NCBI GenBank assembly: GCA_025055015.1
Contig: JANWYQ010000147.1
Coordinates: 1 to 48,010, forward strand
Length of the DNA stretch: 48,010 nt
DNA from: Caldilineales bacterium
GTDB lineage: Bacteria; Chloroflexota; Anaerolineae; JAAEKA01
Reading direction: 5' to 3'
This document shows, piece after piece, positions 15,854 to 22,860 of this stretch. Below the pieces are notes generated by a model, which was given only the letters and a program-made list of their open reading frames with translations, was not told the origin of the DNA and did no database searches. Numbering within the stretch: the stretch's first letter is position 1; every line of letters starts with the position of its first letter. Both the position numbers and the translations under genes were made by a program.

Positions 15854-16978
15854 TCACGGCATCGGCTGGACGCCACGGAGCCGATACACGGCGCCGGCTC
15901 GGTAGTCGGACACGTACAGGGAGCCGTCTGGCCCCTCGACCAGGCCGAAGGGCTGGCGCAGGCCCAGGAAGAAGTCGTCCACCGTGCTGTGGTAGCCGGC
16001 GGCGTCGGAGACGATCTCCACGCGCGCCAGCCGCGGGGACGGCGGAGCCTCAGCCGACGGCGCATCGGCCAGGCCGCTCCAGGCGACCACCAGGCGATAG
16101 GTCAGGTCGGGCCACTGCTGGCCCAGGTAGAAGAGCACGTCGGCCGCAGCGACGCCGGCAGGGAAGGTGGCCATGGGCCCGATGGCGCCCGGCGCCGGAT
16201 CGGCGTAGTTGCCGCCGCCGAGCAACAGGTTCACCTCCTCCGGCCGCGATGGGTCAGCCGGCCAACCGATCCCGCTGTCCACCAGGTAGAGGGCACCGGA
16301 GGGGCTGAAAGCCAGGCCGAAGGGGGTGCGAAAGCCGCCGGCAAAGAGCTCCACCGCCTCCTCGGCCGCAGGACCGCTCAAGGCAGCCAGGTCCAGTCGC
16401 CAGACAGCGCCCGGCTCAGGCGGCGCCATGTCGGGGGCCATCCAAGCCGTGCTCTGGGACAGGTAGACGAAGCCGTCCGGCCCCAGGGCCAGGTCGTTGA
16501 TGGCGAAACTCCCGACGCCGGGCAAGGCGTCCAGGATCACCTGCGGCGCGGTTTGGCCGAGCGACCAGCGGTACAGGCCTCCCCGGCCGCCGATGAGCAG
16601 CGTCGGCGCGCCGTCGGGCAGGGTCACCCACAACAAGGCAGTGGGGAAGATCAGGCCCTGCACCGGCGCCGCGGGCCGGTCTGCCCGGCCGTCGCCGTCC
16701 TCGTCCACCAGCCGCCAAACGAGGCCGCCGTGGTCGGCCGCGTACAGCGCACCGTCGGGGCCGATGGCCAGCCCGGTGGGCCTGTCCAAGCCGACAGCGA
16801 AGGGCTCGCTCTGCACCGAGGCGGCCGGGCCCGGCGCAAGGGAGGGCGAGGGAGTGGAGGCCACCGGCGCCGGCGGCGGATAGCACGCCAGGGTCAGCCC
16901 TAGGACACAAACCAAGCTAGGAACCGCCAGGCTGCAGCGCCCTATGGTGCGCCGCCCTGGACACCGCGTCAGGAACAT
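15854..16978 (-). CDS. Exported PQQ-glucose-dehydrogenase-like beta-propeller lipoprotein
   Basis: Predicted 374 residues. A signal peptide ends at LGLTLAC (likely lipid-modified Cys), then a Pro/Ser-rich linker. The rest is a propeller of the soluble glucose dehydrogenase/NHL kind, with repeated GLAIGPDGALYAADHG, LALGPDGFVYLSQS, GLAFSPSGALYLVDSG and GLVEGPDGSLYVSDYR blade motifs. These are sugar-dehydrogenase-like folds; whether PQQ is bound is not clear from the sequence. The ATG lies only 8 nt past a TATAAT box, so the message is probably leaderless. The NUDIX gene follows. Confidence 0.8.
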   Translation of the reverse strand: MFLTRCPGRRTIGRCSLAVPSLVCVLGLTLACYPPPAPVASTPSPSLAPGPAASVQSEPFAVGLDRPTGLAIGPDGALYAADHGGLVWRLVDEDGDGRADRPAAPVQGLIFPTALLWVTLPDGAPTLLIGGRGGLYRWSLGQTAPQVILDALPGVGSFAINDLALGPDGFVYLSQSTAWMAPDMAPPEPGAVWRLDLAALSGPAAEEAVELFAGGFRTPFGLAFSPSGALYLVDSGIGWPADPSRPEEVNLLLGGGNYADPAPGAIGPMATFPAGVAAADVLFYLGQQWPDLTYRLVVAWSGLADAPSAEAPPSPRLARVEIVSDAAGYHSTVDDFFLGLRQPFGLVEGPDGSLYVSDYRAGAVYRLRGVQPMP

Positions 16979-16986
16979 AGTAGCTG

Positions 16987-17016
16987 ATTATACCTGAGCG
17001 ATGCGCCCGCGAGCAA
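16987..17016 (-). promoter_or_regulatory. Promoter giving a probable leaderless mRNA
   Basis: On the minus strand TTGCTC, 18 nt, TATAAT. The ATG begins after only 8 further bases, so transcription should start within about 3 nt of the start codon. Confidence 0.7.
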
Positions 17017-17032
17017 GGCGGCGCGGCTTGAT

Positions 17033-17061
17033 TTGGCGACTTGGTGGAACGGTGCTACATT
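17033..17061 (+). promoter_or_regulatory. Promoter of the coiled-coil protein gene
   Basis: TTGGCG, 17 nt, TACATT; both boxes match four of six. The predicted leader is about 100 nt. Confidence 0.45.
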
Positions 17062-17168
17062 ATGGCCTACAGCGTTGTTGCACGGAGCGCCTCTGCTCAG
17101 GGCCCACAGAGCTGCGACGGGAACGTCCACCCGTCGGGCGTTGATCCGAACTCACCACGGAGGAAGCT

Positions 17169-18065
17169 ATGGAGCTTGTGTCTGTAGCGATCGCCGCGGC
17201 CGTCGGACTGGTCGTCGGCGTGATCGCGACCTATCTCTGGATGCGGTCACGGGTTGCCCAGCGCCTGAGCGCTGAGACCGGGCGCTGGAACGAGCGGTTG
17301 CAACGTCAACAGGAGGAAACGAGCCGGCAGCGCGAGGAGACCGCGCGCGTGGAGGCCAGGCTGCAGGCCCGCGAGCGCGAGCTGGCAGACCTGCGCGAGC
17401 GCATGAGCCGGCTGGAGGCCCTGGTCGCTGAGCGGGAACAAGCCCAGAATCGCGCCGAGAGCCAAGTGCGCGCGCTCCAGGGAGCCCGTCAGGACCTGGA
17501 ACAAGCGCTGGCGCGCACCGAAGCCCAAGTGGCCGAGCGCAGCGCGCGCATCGAGCAGCTTAGCAAGGAGCTGCAGGCTGCGCAACAGACCATCGTCACC
17601 CTGCGCCAGACGGTGGCCAGCCGCGACGCGACGATCCAGGAGCTCGAGGGGCGGTTGAACCAGCAGCAGGGCGCCCTTACCGAGGCCCAGGAGATCATCA
17701 ACAACCTGCGCCAAAACCTCAAGCTGGAGGGGGACGCGGCCTTGGGGCTCAAGCAGGCCATCAAGCGTCAGCAGGCCGAGATCAACCAGCTGCGCAGCCG
17801 CCTAGCCGAGGCTACGGATACCCTGGCGCGGCGCAACGAGCGGCTGGCCCAGCTCCAGAAGGCCCTGAGCGATCGCAAGCGCACCATCCTCGACCTGCGG
17901 GCCCGCCTAGATGAGGTCACCAGAGGCCGCGGCCTGGTGCTAAACCAAGGGGCGGGCGCCGGCGATGAGGTCCCCAGCCTGGACTTGGTGGAAGAGGCCG
18001 GCGAGGCGGTTGAGGCATCGTCGAGCCAACCGCAGCCGAGCGTAGCCCTGTCGGAGGCCTCCTGA
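17169..18065 (+). CDS. Membrane-anchored coiled-coil protein of unknown function
   Basis: Predicted 298 residues. One N-terminal membrane segment (about 5-24, VSVAIAAAVGLVVGVIATYL) is followed by WMRSR, so the bulk probably faces the cytoplasm. Residues about 30-255 are almost uninterrupted heptad-like coiled coil rich in Gln, Glu, Arg and Leu (for example LRERMSRLEALVAEREQAQ). The last 40 residues are acidic and disordered. No enzyme motif is visible. Architecture is similar to cytoskeletal or division scaffolds and RmuC-like N-termini, but no RmuC nuclease-like domain is present. GGAGG sits 5 nt before the ATG. Confidence 0.8.
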   Translation: MELVSVAIAAAVGLVVGVIATYLWMRSRVAQRLSAETGRWNERLQRQQEETSRQREETARVEARLQARERELADLRERMSRLEALVAEREQAQNRAESQVRALQGARQDLEQALARTEAQVAERSARIEQLSKELQAAQQTIVTLRQTVASRDATIQELEGRLNQQQGALTEAQEIINNLRQNLKLEGDAALGLKQAIKRQQAEINQLRSRLAEATDTLARRNERLAQLQKALSDRKRTILDLRARLDEVTRGRGLVLNQGAGAGDEVPSLDLVEEAGEAVEASSSQPQPSVALSEAS

Positions 18066-18173
18066 ACGCTGGAGCGCTGCGGCCGCAGCCGCAGTGTTAC
18101 ATGTCGGACACTCGTAGGGAAAGCGTAGGATTTGCGTCCAGTATTGCGGGTGAGCTCCTGCTATACTGCGGGG

Positions 18174-18258
18174 CGTAGAGGTGATCAGTCTCTTCTTCTC
18201 CTCCTTTTCAGATAGAGAGCGCTGCGGGCTGGGCAACCCGCAGCGCTCTCGTGTTTTG
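18174..18258 (+). ncRNA. Candidate small RNA (extended -10 promoter to terminator)
   Basis: A TGC-TATACT extended -10 box at 18159-18167 predicts a start near 18174. About 40 nt later a perfect 14-bp hairpin begins, followed by GTGTTTTGTG. No gene on this strand follows, because the next gene is convergent. A promoter and a strong hairpin about 85 nt apart in a gap between convergent genes suggest a short non-coding transcript. A pyrimidine-rich stretch (CTCTTCTTCTCCTCCTTTTC) precedes the hairpin. The -35 region is poor. Alternatively the hairpin only ends the flanking genes. Confidence 0.35.
18215..18257 (+). terminator. 14-bp hairpin between convergent genes
   Basis: Perfect stem GAGAGCGCTGCGGG / CCCGCAGCGCTCTC with an 8-nt loop, followed on the plus strand by GTGTTTTGTG. 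The other strand has no T-tract, so it works best for plus-strand transcription. Confidence 0.6.
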
Positions 18259-18271
18259 TGCCCCAGGCTCC

Positions 18272-19426
18272 CTAGCGGCTGTTGGCCAGGACCGCCGTGT
18301 ACACGGCGTAGGTGGCCTCTGCGATGCGTCGCTGGGTGTAGAGCTCTAGGACGCGGGCACGGCCGCGACGGCTCAGCTCCGCGCGCAGCTGCGCGTTGCT
18401 GGCCAGCTCCATCAGAATAGCAGCCAGCGCATGGGGATCGTTCTCCGGGAAGATCAGGCCGGCGTCGCCGATCACGTTGGGGATCTCGCCGCACGTTGAG
18501 CCCACCACCGGCACGCCGCTGGCCATGGCCTCGATCAACACCCGACCAAACTGTTCCTTCCAGTTGGGCAGCGTGCGGCTGGGCAACACCAGGACGTGCA
18601 ACGTCCGATAGAAGTCAGCCATGGCCAGGGAAGGAAGGCGAGGAAGAAAGAACGTCTTGCCCTCCAGGCCGAGCTCCCGGGCCAAGGCTTGCAAGCGCTG
18701 GCGCTCTCTGCCCTCGCCGGCGATGTGCACCTCGCAACAGGCGACCGATCGGCCGGGCTGCGCAACGACGGCCGCCGCCTGCTCCTGGCAAAGAGCCACG
18801 GCCTTGAGCAGCACGTCCACTCCCTTCTCGGGCACCAGGCCGCCGGCGTAGCCGATGATCAGCGGCGGCACTCCGGGCTTGTTGCTCGCCGAGTGGGAAA
18901 ACAGAGCCGGGTCCACGCCGAACTGTGGGATCACCCACACCGGCCGGCGGAAACCCTTGGCCCGGAGGACGCGCTCGGCCTCCTGGTTGCCGGCAATGGC
19001 CGCCGCCGCGTGGTCGTAGCAGTACTGCTCCATCCAGTTGAACGGCGGCGGATAGCGGCGCAACAGGTTCTGCCAGGTGAAGAAGAGCACCGGGACCCGG
19101 CTTCGGACTGCCCAGCGCACCGTCTGCCAGGCGGCCACGTTGTACGGCTCCTCGTCCACGTGGACGAGGTCCGGCTTGGCCTCCTCCAGAGCCTCGGTCA
19201 GTCGAGGATAGAAGTGCAGATGAAAGTGGCCGTTGAGGGCGATGGGGGTCTCCACCAGGCGATAGCCGTCGGTGAACGCGCGCTCCAGGCGAGTCTCCCC
19301 TCGATCGTCCCGCCACCGAGGTGGGACGATCACCGTCAGCTCCAGGTTGGGCATGGTCGCCAGCTCCTCCAGCTTGCGCTGATAGGCGCCCACGACCATG
19401 GCCTTTGAGATCATTGCCACGCGCAA
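18272..19426 (-). CDS. Glycosyltransferase family 4 (GT-B fold)
   Basis: Predicted 384 residues. It transfers a sugar from a nucleotide-sugar donor. The C-terminal donor domain shows IIGYAGGLVPEKGVDVLLKA, VHIAGEGRER and the EX7E signature in KEQFGRVLIEAMASGVPVVGS, with VIGDAGLIFPENDP at the nucleotide site. The N-terminal acceptor domain has PDLVHVDEEPYNVAAWQT. The acceptor and sugar are not determinable. The start is TTG at 19426, with GGAGA 7 nt upstream. It stands alone, convergent with the coiled-coil gene. Confidence 0.88.
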   Translation of the reverse strand: MRVAMISKAMVVGAYQRKLEELATMPNLELTVIVPPRWRDDRGETRLERAFTDGYRLVETPIALNGHFHLHFYPRLTEALEEAKPDLVHVDEEPYNVAAWQTVRWAVRSRVPVLFFTWQNLLRRYPPPFNWMEQYCYDHAAAAIAGNQEAERVLRAKGFRRPVWVIPQFGVDPALFSHSASNKPGVPPLIIGYAGGLVPEKGVDVLLKAVALCQEQAAAVVAQPGRSVACCEVHIAGEGRERQRLQALARELGLEGKTFFLPRLPSLAMADFYRTLHVLVLPSRTLPNWKEQFGRVLIEAMASGVPVVGSTCGEIPNVIGDAGLIFPENDPHALAAILMELASNAQLRAELSRRGRARVLELYTQRRIAEATYAVYTAVLANSR

Positions 19427-19458
19427 CGTCGAATCTCCATGTGCCGAACTGGGACGGG

Positions 19459-19464
19459 ATTATA
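19459..19464 (-). promoter_or_regulatory. -10 box for the GT4 gene
   Basis: Perfect TATAAT on the minus strand, 32 nt before the TTG start; no good -35 match was found. Confidence 0.45.
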
Positions 19465-19489
19465 GCTCAGCAAGCCGTTCCCCGAAAAC

Positions 19490-19518
19490 TTGGAGTTTCA
19501 CGAGGAATCGGAGACAAT
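19490..19518 (+). promoter_or_regulatory. Promoter of the dodecin gene
   Basis: TTGGAG, 17 nt, GACAAT; each box matches four of six. The leader would be about 45 nt. Confidence 0.45.
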
Positions 19519-19568
19519 CACCGATAACAACCGGTTCAAACATCCCACCCCTCACAGGAGAGGAGCCA

Positions 19569-19769
19569 ATGGCGGTCATCAAGGTCATCGAGTTGGTCGG
19601 AACCTCCAACGTCAGCTGGGAAGACGCTGCCCGAGCCGCCCTGGCCGGCGCAGCGAAGAGCCTCCACGGCATCATCAAGATCGAGGTAACCAACTGGTCG
19701 GCCAGCGTTGCAGACGGCGAGATCACCGAGTACCTCGCCACGGTCAAGCTGCACTTCATCGTGGACTGA
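19569..19769 (+). CDS. Dodecin family flavin-binding protein
   Basis: Predicted 66 residues, the standard dodecin length. Dodecins form hollow dodecamers that store riboflavin or FMN. The pattern AVIKVIELVGTSNVSWEDAARAAL is typical of the N-terminal strand and helix, and IKIEVTNWSASVADGEITEY carries the position-conserved Trp that stacks on the flavin. Shine-Dalgarno AGGAGAGGAG precedes the ATG. It has its own promoter-like sequence and is divergent from the GT4 gene. Confidence 0.9.
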   Translation: MAVIKVIELVGTSNVSWEDAARAALAGAAKSLHGIIKIEVTNWSASVADGEITEYLATVKLHFIVD

Positions 19770-19795
19770 TGCGCTCAGGACGCCGTCCGGGCGAT

Positions 19796-19824
19796 TTGAC
19801 GGCCGCCTGGAGTGATGCTATAAT
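19796..19824 (+). promoter_or_regulatory. Promoter of rho
   Basis: TTGACG, 17 nt, TATAAT: near-consensus. The predicted start near 19831 gives a leader of about 518 nt before the rho GTG. Confidence 0.8.
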
Positions 19825-19830
19825 TATGGC

Positions 19831-20348
19831 GAGTTGGTCGCAAGACCTAACTCAGCAACGCATCGAGCAACCCATCCTTCGGGAGCCGGGCGATTATCTA
19901 GGGGCAATCAGGCCATACACCACCTCGTGCCTGTGCGCAACGCTTTGTTCGTATCCTCGTAGACCTTCGCCAAAACCAGCCAACCCTTTGCTCTCATTCT
20001 TTTCCTTTCTTTGGTACCCCGGCTGAAGGTCGCCCGTTTTTCAGTCTCTGAGCCACCGCGGTTGATACGGACCAGGCCTGGTTGGAGGTCGCCGGCAAAC
20101 GCAGCTCGGGACGGCGCAAGCCGCCAGGGCCTGCGGTCATGCCGTCTACCTCTTCCGTTCTCTAACCACCAAGAGCACCAGACGGCCTAACGAAGAGCGA
20201 CGCCCTCGCCCGGGCTGACGTCGCCTCAGTTCGGTTGGGTGTTGGCGGCCTGGATGCCTGGCGCCTTGCCAGCGCTTCCCCTTGGCTGGCAGCGGCGCGC
20301 GTTCGCCCGCTCCAACGTCGTAAGAAACTTCTCCAAGGAGAGAGTCAC
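19831..20348 (+). promoter_or_regulatory. Long 5' leader of rho with C-rich, G-poor tracts
   Basis: About 518 nt separate the predicted transcript start from rho, with no supported gene between. The stretch 19955-20025 is rich in C and T and poor in G (for example AACCCTTTGCTCTCATTC), and a second such tract lies at 20137-20190. C-over-G, weakly structured RNA is what Rho loading (rut) sites look like. In E. coli rho is autoregulated by Rho-dependent attenuation in a shorter leader. Autoregulation here is an inference. I could not recognise 6S, SRP, tmRNA or RNase P signatures. Confidence 0.5.
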
Positions 20349-21599
20349 GTGAACATAACAGATTTAGAAAGACGTAGTTTAGAAGAGCTGCAGGAGATGG
20401 CCCGGCAGATGCACATCACCGGGTACAGCCGAATGAAAAAGAACGACCTGATCATGCGCTTGCTGCGCGCCGACGCCGAGGCTCAGGGCTACATCTTCGG
20501 CGGCGGGGTTCTGGAGATCGTGCAGGACGGCATCGGCTTCCTGCGCGCCGAGCACCTGTTGCCCGGCCCGGACGATGTGTACGTGTCCCAGAGCCAGATC
20601 CGTCGCTTTGGCCTGCGCACCGGCGACCTGGTGATCGGGCAAGTGCGGCCGCCCAAGGAGTCGGAGAAGTACTACGGCCTGCTCAAGGTTGAGACCGTTA
20701 ACGGCATGGACCCGGAGGAGGCCAAGCTGCGGCCGGCCTTCGAGCGGCTCACCCCCATCTTCCCCAACGAGCAGATTGTGCTCTCCACCACGCCCGACAT
20801 CCTGGCCACGCGGCTGCTGGACATGATCGCGCCCATCGGCCGCGGCCAGCGCGGCCTCATCGTCTCCCCGCCCAAGGCCGGCAAAACCACCATCCTCAAG
20901 CAAATTGCCAACGGGATGACAGCTAACTATAATGACCTGCACCTGATGGTGGTGCTGATCGGCGAGCGGCCTGAGGAAGTCACGGACATGGACCGCTCCG
21001 TGGAGGCCGAGGTGATCAGCTCCACCTTCGACGATCCCGTGCAGAGCCATGTGCGGGTGGCCGAGATGGCGCTGGCGCGGGCCAAGCGGCTGGTGGAGTG
21101 CGGTCGCGACGTGGTGATCCTGTTGGACTCCATCACCCGGCTGGCCCGGGCCTACAACCTGGTGGTGCCCCCCAGCGGCCGCACCCTCTCCGGTGGTCTG
21201 GACCCGGCGGCGCTTTACCCGCCCAAGCACTTCTTCGGCGCTGCGCGCAACATCGAGGAGGGTGGCAGCCTGACCATCATCGCCACCTGCCTGGTGGACA
21301 CCGGCAGTCGCATGGACGACGTGATCTACGAGGAGTTCAAGGGCACCGGCAACATGGAGCTCCACCTGAACCGCCGGCTGGCCGAGCGCCGCATCTTCCC
21401 CGCCTTCGACATCGAGCGCTCCGGCACCCGGCGAGAGGAGCTGCTGCTGGACCCCAACACCCTCCAGCGCGTCTGGACCATGCGCCGCATGATTGACGCC
21501 TTGGGTGGCGGGATGGAGGCGATCCAGCCGCTCATGGAGCGCCTGGCGCGCACCCGCAGCAACGAGGAGTTCCTGGCCACCCTGCACCTCTCGATGTGA
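20349..21599 (+). CDS. rho: Transcription termination factor Rho
   Basis: Predicted 416 residues, the compact form without an N-terminal insertion. This hexameric RNA-dependent ATPase ends transcripts at rut sites. The N-terminal helical domain (1-45) and cold-shock-like RNA-binding domain (to about 118) precede the ATPase core. The P-loop PPKAGKTT is at 174-181, Walker B VVILLD ends at D260, and [10 protein letters not shown] plus the R-loop region (GRTLSGGLD) follow. The start is GTG at 20349, with AAGGAG 8 nt upstream. The first dozen codons are markedly AT-rich compared with the rest, which would keep the initiation region open. A LysM-M23 gene follows after 6 nt. Confidence 0.96.
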   Translation: MNITDLERRSLEELQEMARQMHITGYSRMKKNDLIMRLLRADAEAQGYIFGGGVLEIVQDGIGFLRAEHLLPGPDDVYVSQSQIRRFGLRTGDLVIGQVRPPKESEKYYGLLKVETVNGMDPEEAKLRPAFERLTPIFPNEQIVLSTTPDILATRLLDMIAPIGRGQRGLIVSPPKAGKTTILKQIANGMTANYNDLHLMVVLIGERPEEVTDMDRSVEAEVISSTFDDPVQSHVRVAEMALARAKRLVECGRDVVILLDSITRLARAYNLVVPPSGRTLSGGLDPAALYPPKHFFGAARNIEEGGSLTIIATCLVDTGSRMDDVIYEEFKGTGNMELHLNRRLAERRIFPAFDIERSGTRREELLLDPNTLQRVWTMRRMIDALGGGMEAIQPLMERLARTRSNEEFLATLHLSM

Positions 21600-21605
21600 G
21601 GCTGA

Positions 21606-22784
21606 ATGCCTGAAGACCCAAGCAACTGGCCGCCGTCGGCGGTAGCCTCCGGCGCCAACGCATCAGACGAAGACCAGGGGACGCATCTCTCGCTTGACTC
21701 TTCTGCTGACCATCCGGTACCGGCTGTCGTCCAAGCGGCAGCCAAGCCCTCGATTTGGTCTCGACTCGCCGACAGTTGGCGGGGCTTTCTCAACGATCAG
21801 GTCACACCGGTGCGGCTGGCGTCGCACGTCGCTCTGGTGCTGGTGGCCGTGCTAGTGGTCGCGCTCAGCCGCGTGGAGCTGCCCCAGTGGACGGTGGCGC
21901 CTCCTCCACTGCCGCCGGCTGAGAGCCCAACCCAAGAAGCGCCGCCGGTGGTCTGGAACCGGGAGCCGGTGGGGGGCAGCCCTCTGCTGGAGAGCAGCGC
22001 CTTGGTGCGCGCGCCCGTGCCCTTCACCGAGAGCGCCCAGCGCCCGCGCACCGAGGTCATCACCTACACGGTGCAGATGGAAGACACCATCCTGGGCATC
22101 GCCGAGAAGTTCGGCCTGAACCCCAACACCATCGTGTGGGCCAACCACGACCTGAGCGAGAACCCCTTCTTGCTGGAGATCGGCCAGGAGCTGATCATCC
22201 TGCCTGTTGACGGCGTCTACCACAAGGTGAAGAAGGGGGACACCGTGGAGAAGCTGGCCAAGCGGTACCGGGTGACGCCGGAGAAGATCGTCAACTTCCC
22301 CCTCAACAACCTGCAGAGCAAGGACGATCCCCTGGTCCCCGACACCATGCTGATCATCCCCGACGGCGACGCCACGCCGCCGGAGCCGCCCGCCGTGCGC
22401 GCGCCGTCTGCGCCCTGGCGCAGCCGCAACATGGTGTGGCCTGCGCGCGGCCGGCTCACCCAGGGGTTCTGGCTGCCGGCGCACCCCGCCATTGACATCG
22501 GCGCCCACACCGGCGCGCCGGTGTGGGCTGCCGACGAAGGGGTGGTGGCCGAGGCCGGCTGGAGCAACTACGGCTACGGCTACTACGTGCTCATCCGACA
22601 CTACGACGGCTTCTCCACGCTGTACGCCCACCTGAGCCGCATTGACGTATCGCCGGGGGAGGCCGTGGGCCGCGGGCAACAGATCGGCGCCATCGGCTCT
22701 ACCGGCCGTTCCACCGGCCCGCACCTGCACCTGGAGGTGCGCTACAACGGCCGGGCCTACAACCCCTTGGTGTACCTGCCGTAA
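21606..22784 (+). CDS. M23 metallo-endopeptidase with two LysM domains
   Basis: Predicted 392 residues. A cytoplasmic N-terminal tail (about 70 residues) and one membrane segment (about 73-91, LASHVALVLVAVLVVAL) are followed by a Pro-rich linker. Two LysM peptidoglycan-binding domains cover about 151-198 and 204-250. The C-terminal M23 (lysostaphin-type) domain has zinc ligands in HPAIDIG (HxxxD) and PHLHLE (HxH), both intact, so it should cleave peptidoglycan cross-bridges. It starts 6 nt after rho, with GAGG overlapping the rho stop, and a strong terminator follows. Confidence 0.92.
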   Translation: MPEDPSNWPPSAVASGANASDEDQGTHLSLDSSADHPVPAVVQAAAKPSIWSRLADSWRGFLNDQVTPVRLASHVALVLVAVLVVALSRVELPQWTVAPPPLPPAESPTQEAPPVVWNREPVGGSPLLESSALVRAPVPFTESAQRPRTEVITYTVQMEDTILGIAEKFGLNPNTIVWANHDLSENPFLLEIGQELIILPVDGVYHKVKKGDTVEKLAKRYRVTPEKIVNFPLNNLQSKDDPLVPDTMLIIPDGDATPPEPPAVRAPSAPWRSRNMVWPARGRLTQGFWLPAHPAIDIGAHTGAPVWAADEGVVAEAGWSNYGYGYYVLIRHYDGFSTLYAHLSRIDVSPGEAVGRGQQIGAIGSTGRSTGPHLHLEVRYNGRAYNPLVYLP

Positions 22785-22806
22785 CAAACTCTTTGCCCTC
22801 GACGCG

Positions 22807-22847
22807 AAAAAAGGTTGCCAGCTCCGGAGAGTTGGCAACTTTTTTTT
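22807..22847 (+). terminator. Strong bidirectional intrinsic terminator
   Basis: An 11-bp stem (GTTGCCAGCTC / GAGTTGGCAAC, one G-U pair) has a CGGA loop, six A before it and eight T after it. It serves both the rho-M23 operon and the convergent PBP gene. Confidence 0.92.
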
Positions 22848-22860
22848 CGCCGCCTGGTCC

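Noticed and set aside
20235..20348. Upstream extension of rho by 38 codons
   Set aside because: The extra sequence is Arg/Ala/Leu low complexity and unlike Rho; AAGGAG lies 8 nt before the GTG at 20349.
19831..20348. 6S RNA, tmRNA, SRP RNA or RNase P RNA in the rho leader
   Set aside because: No family signature was seen, such as a CCA end or the SRP tetraloop motif. The region runs straight into the rho ribosome binding site.
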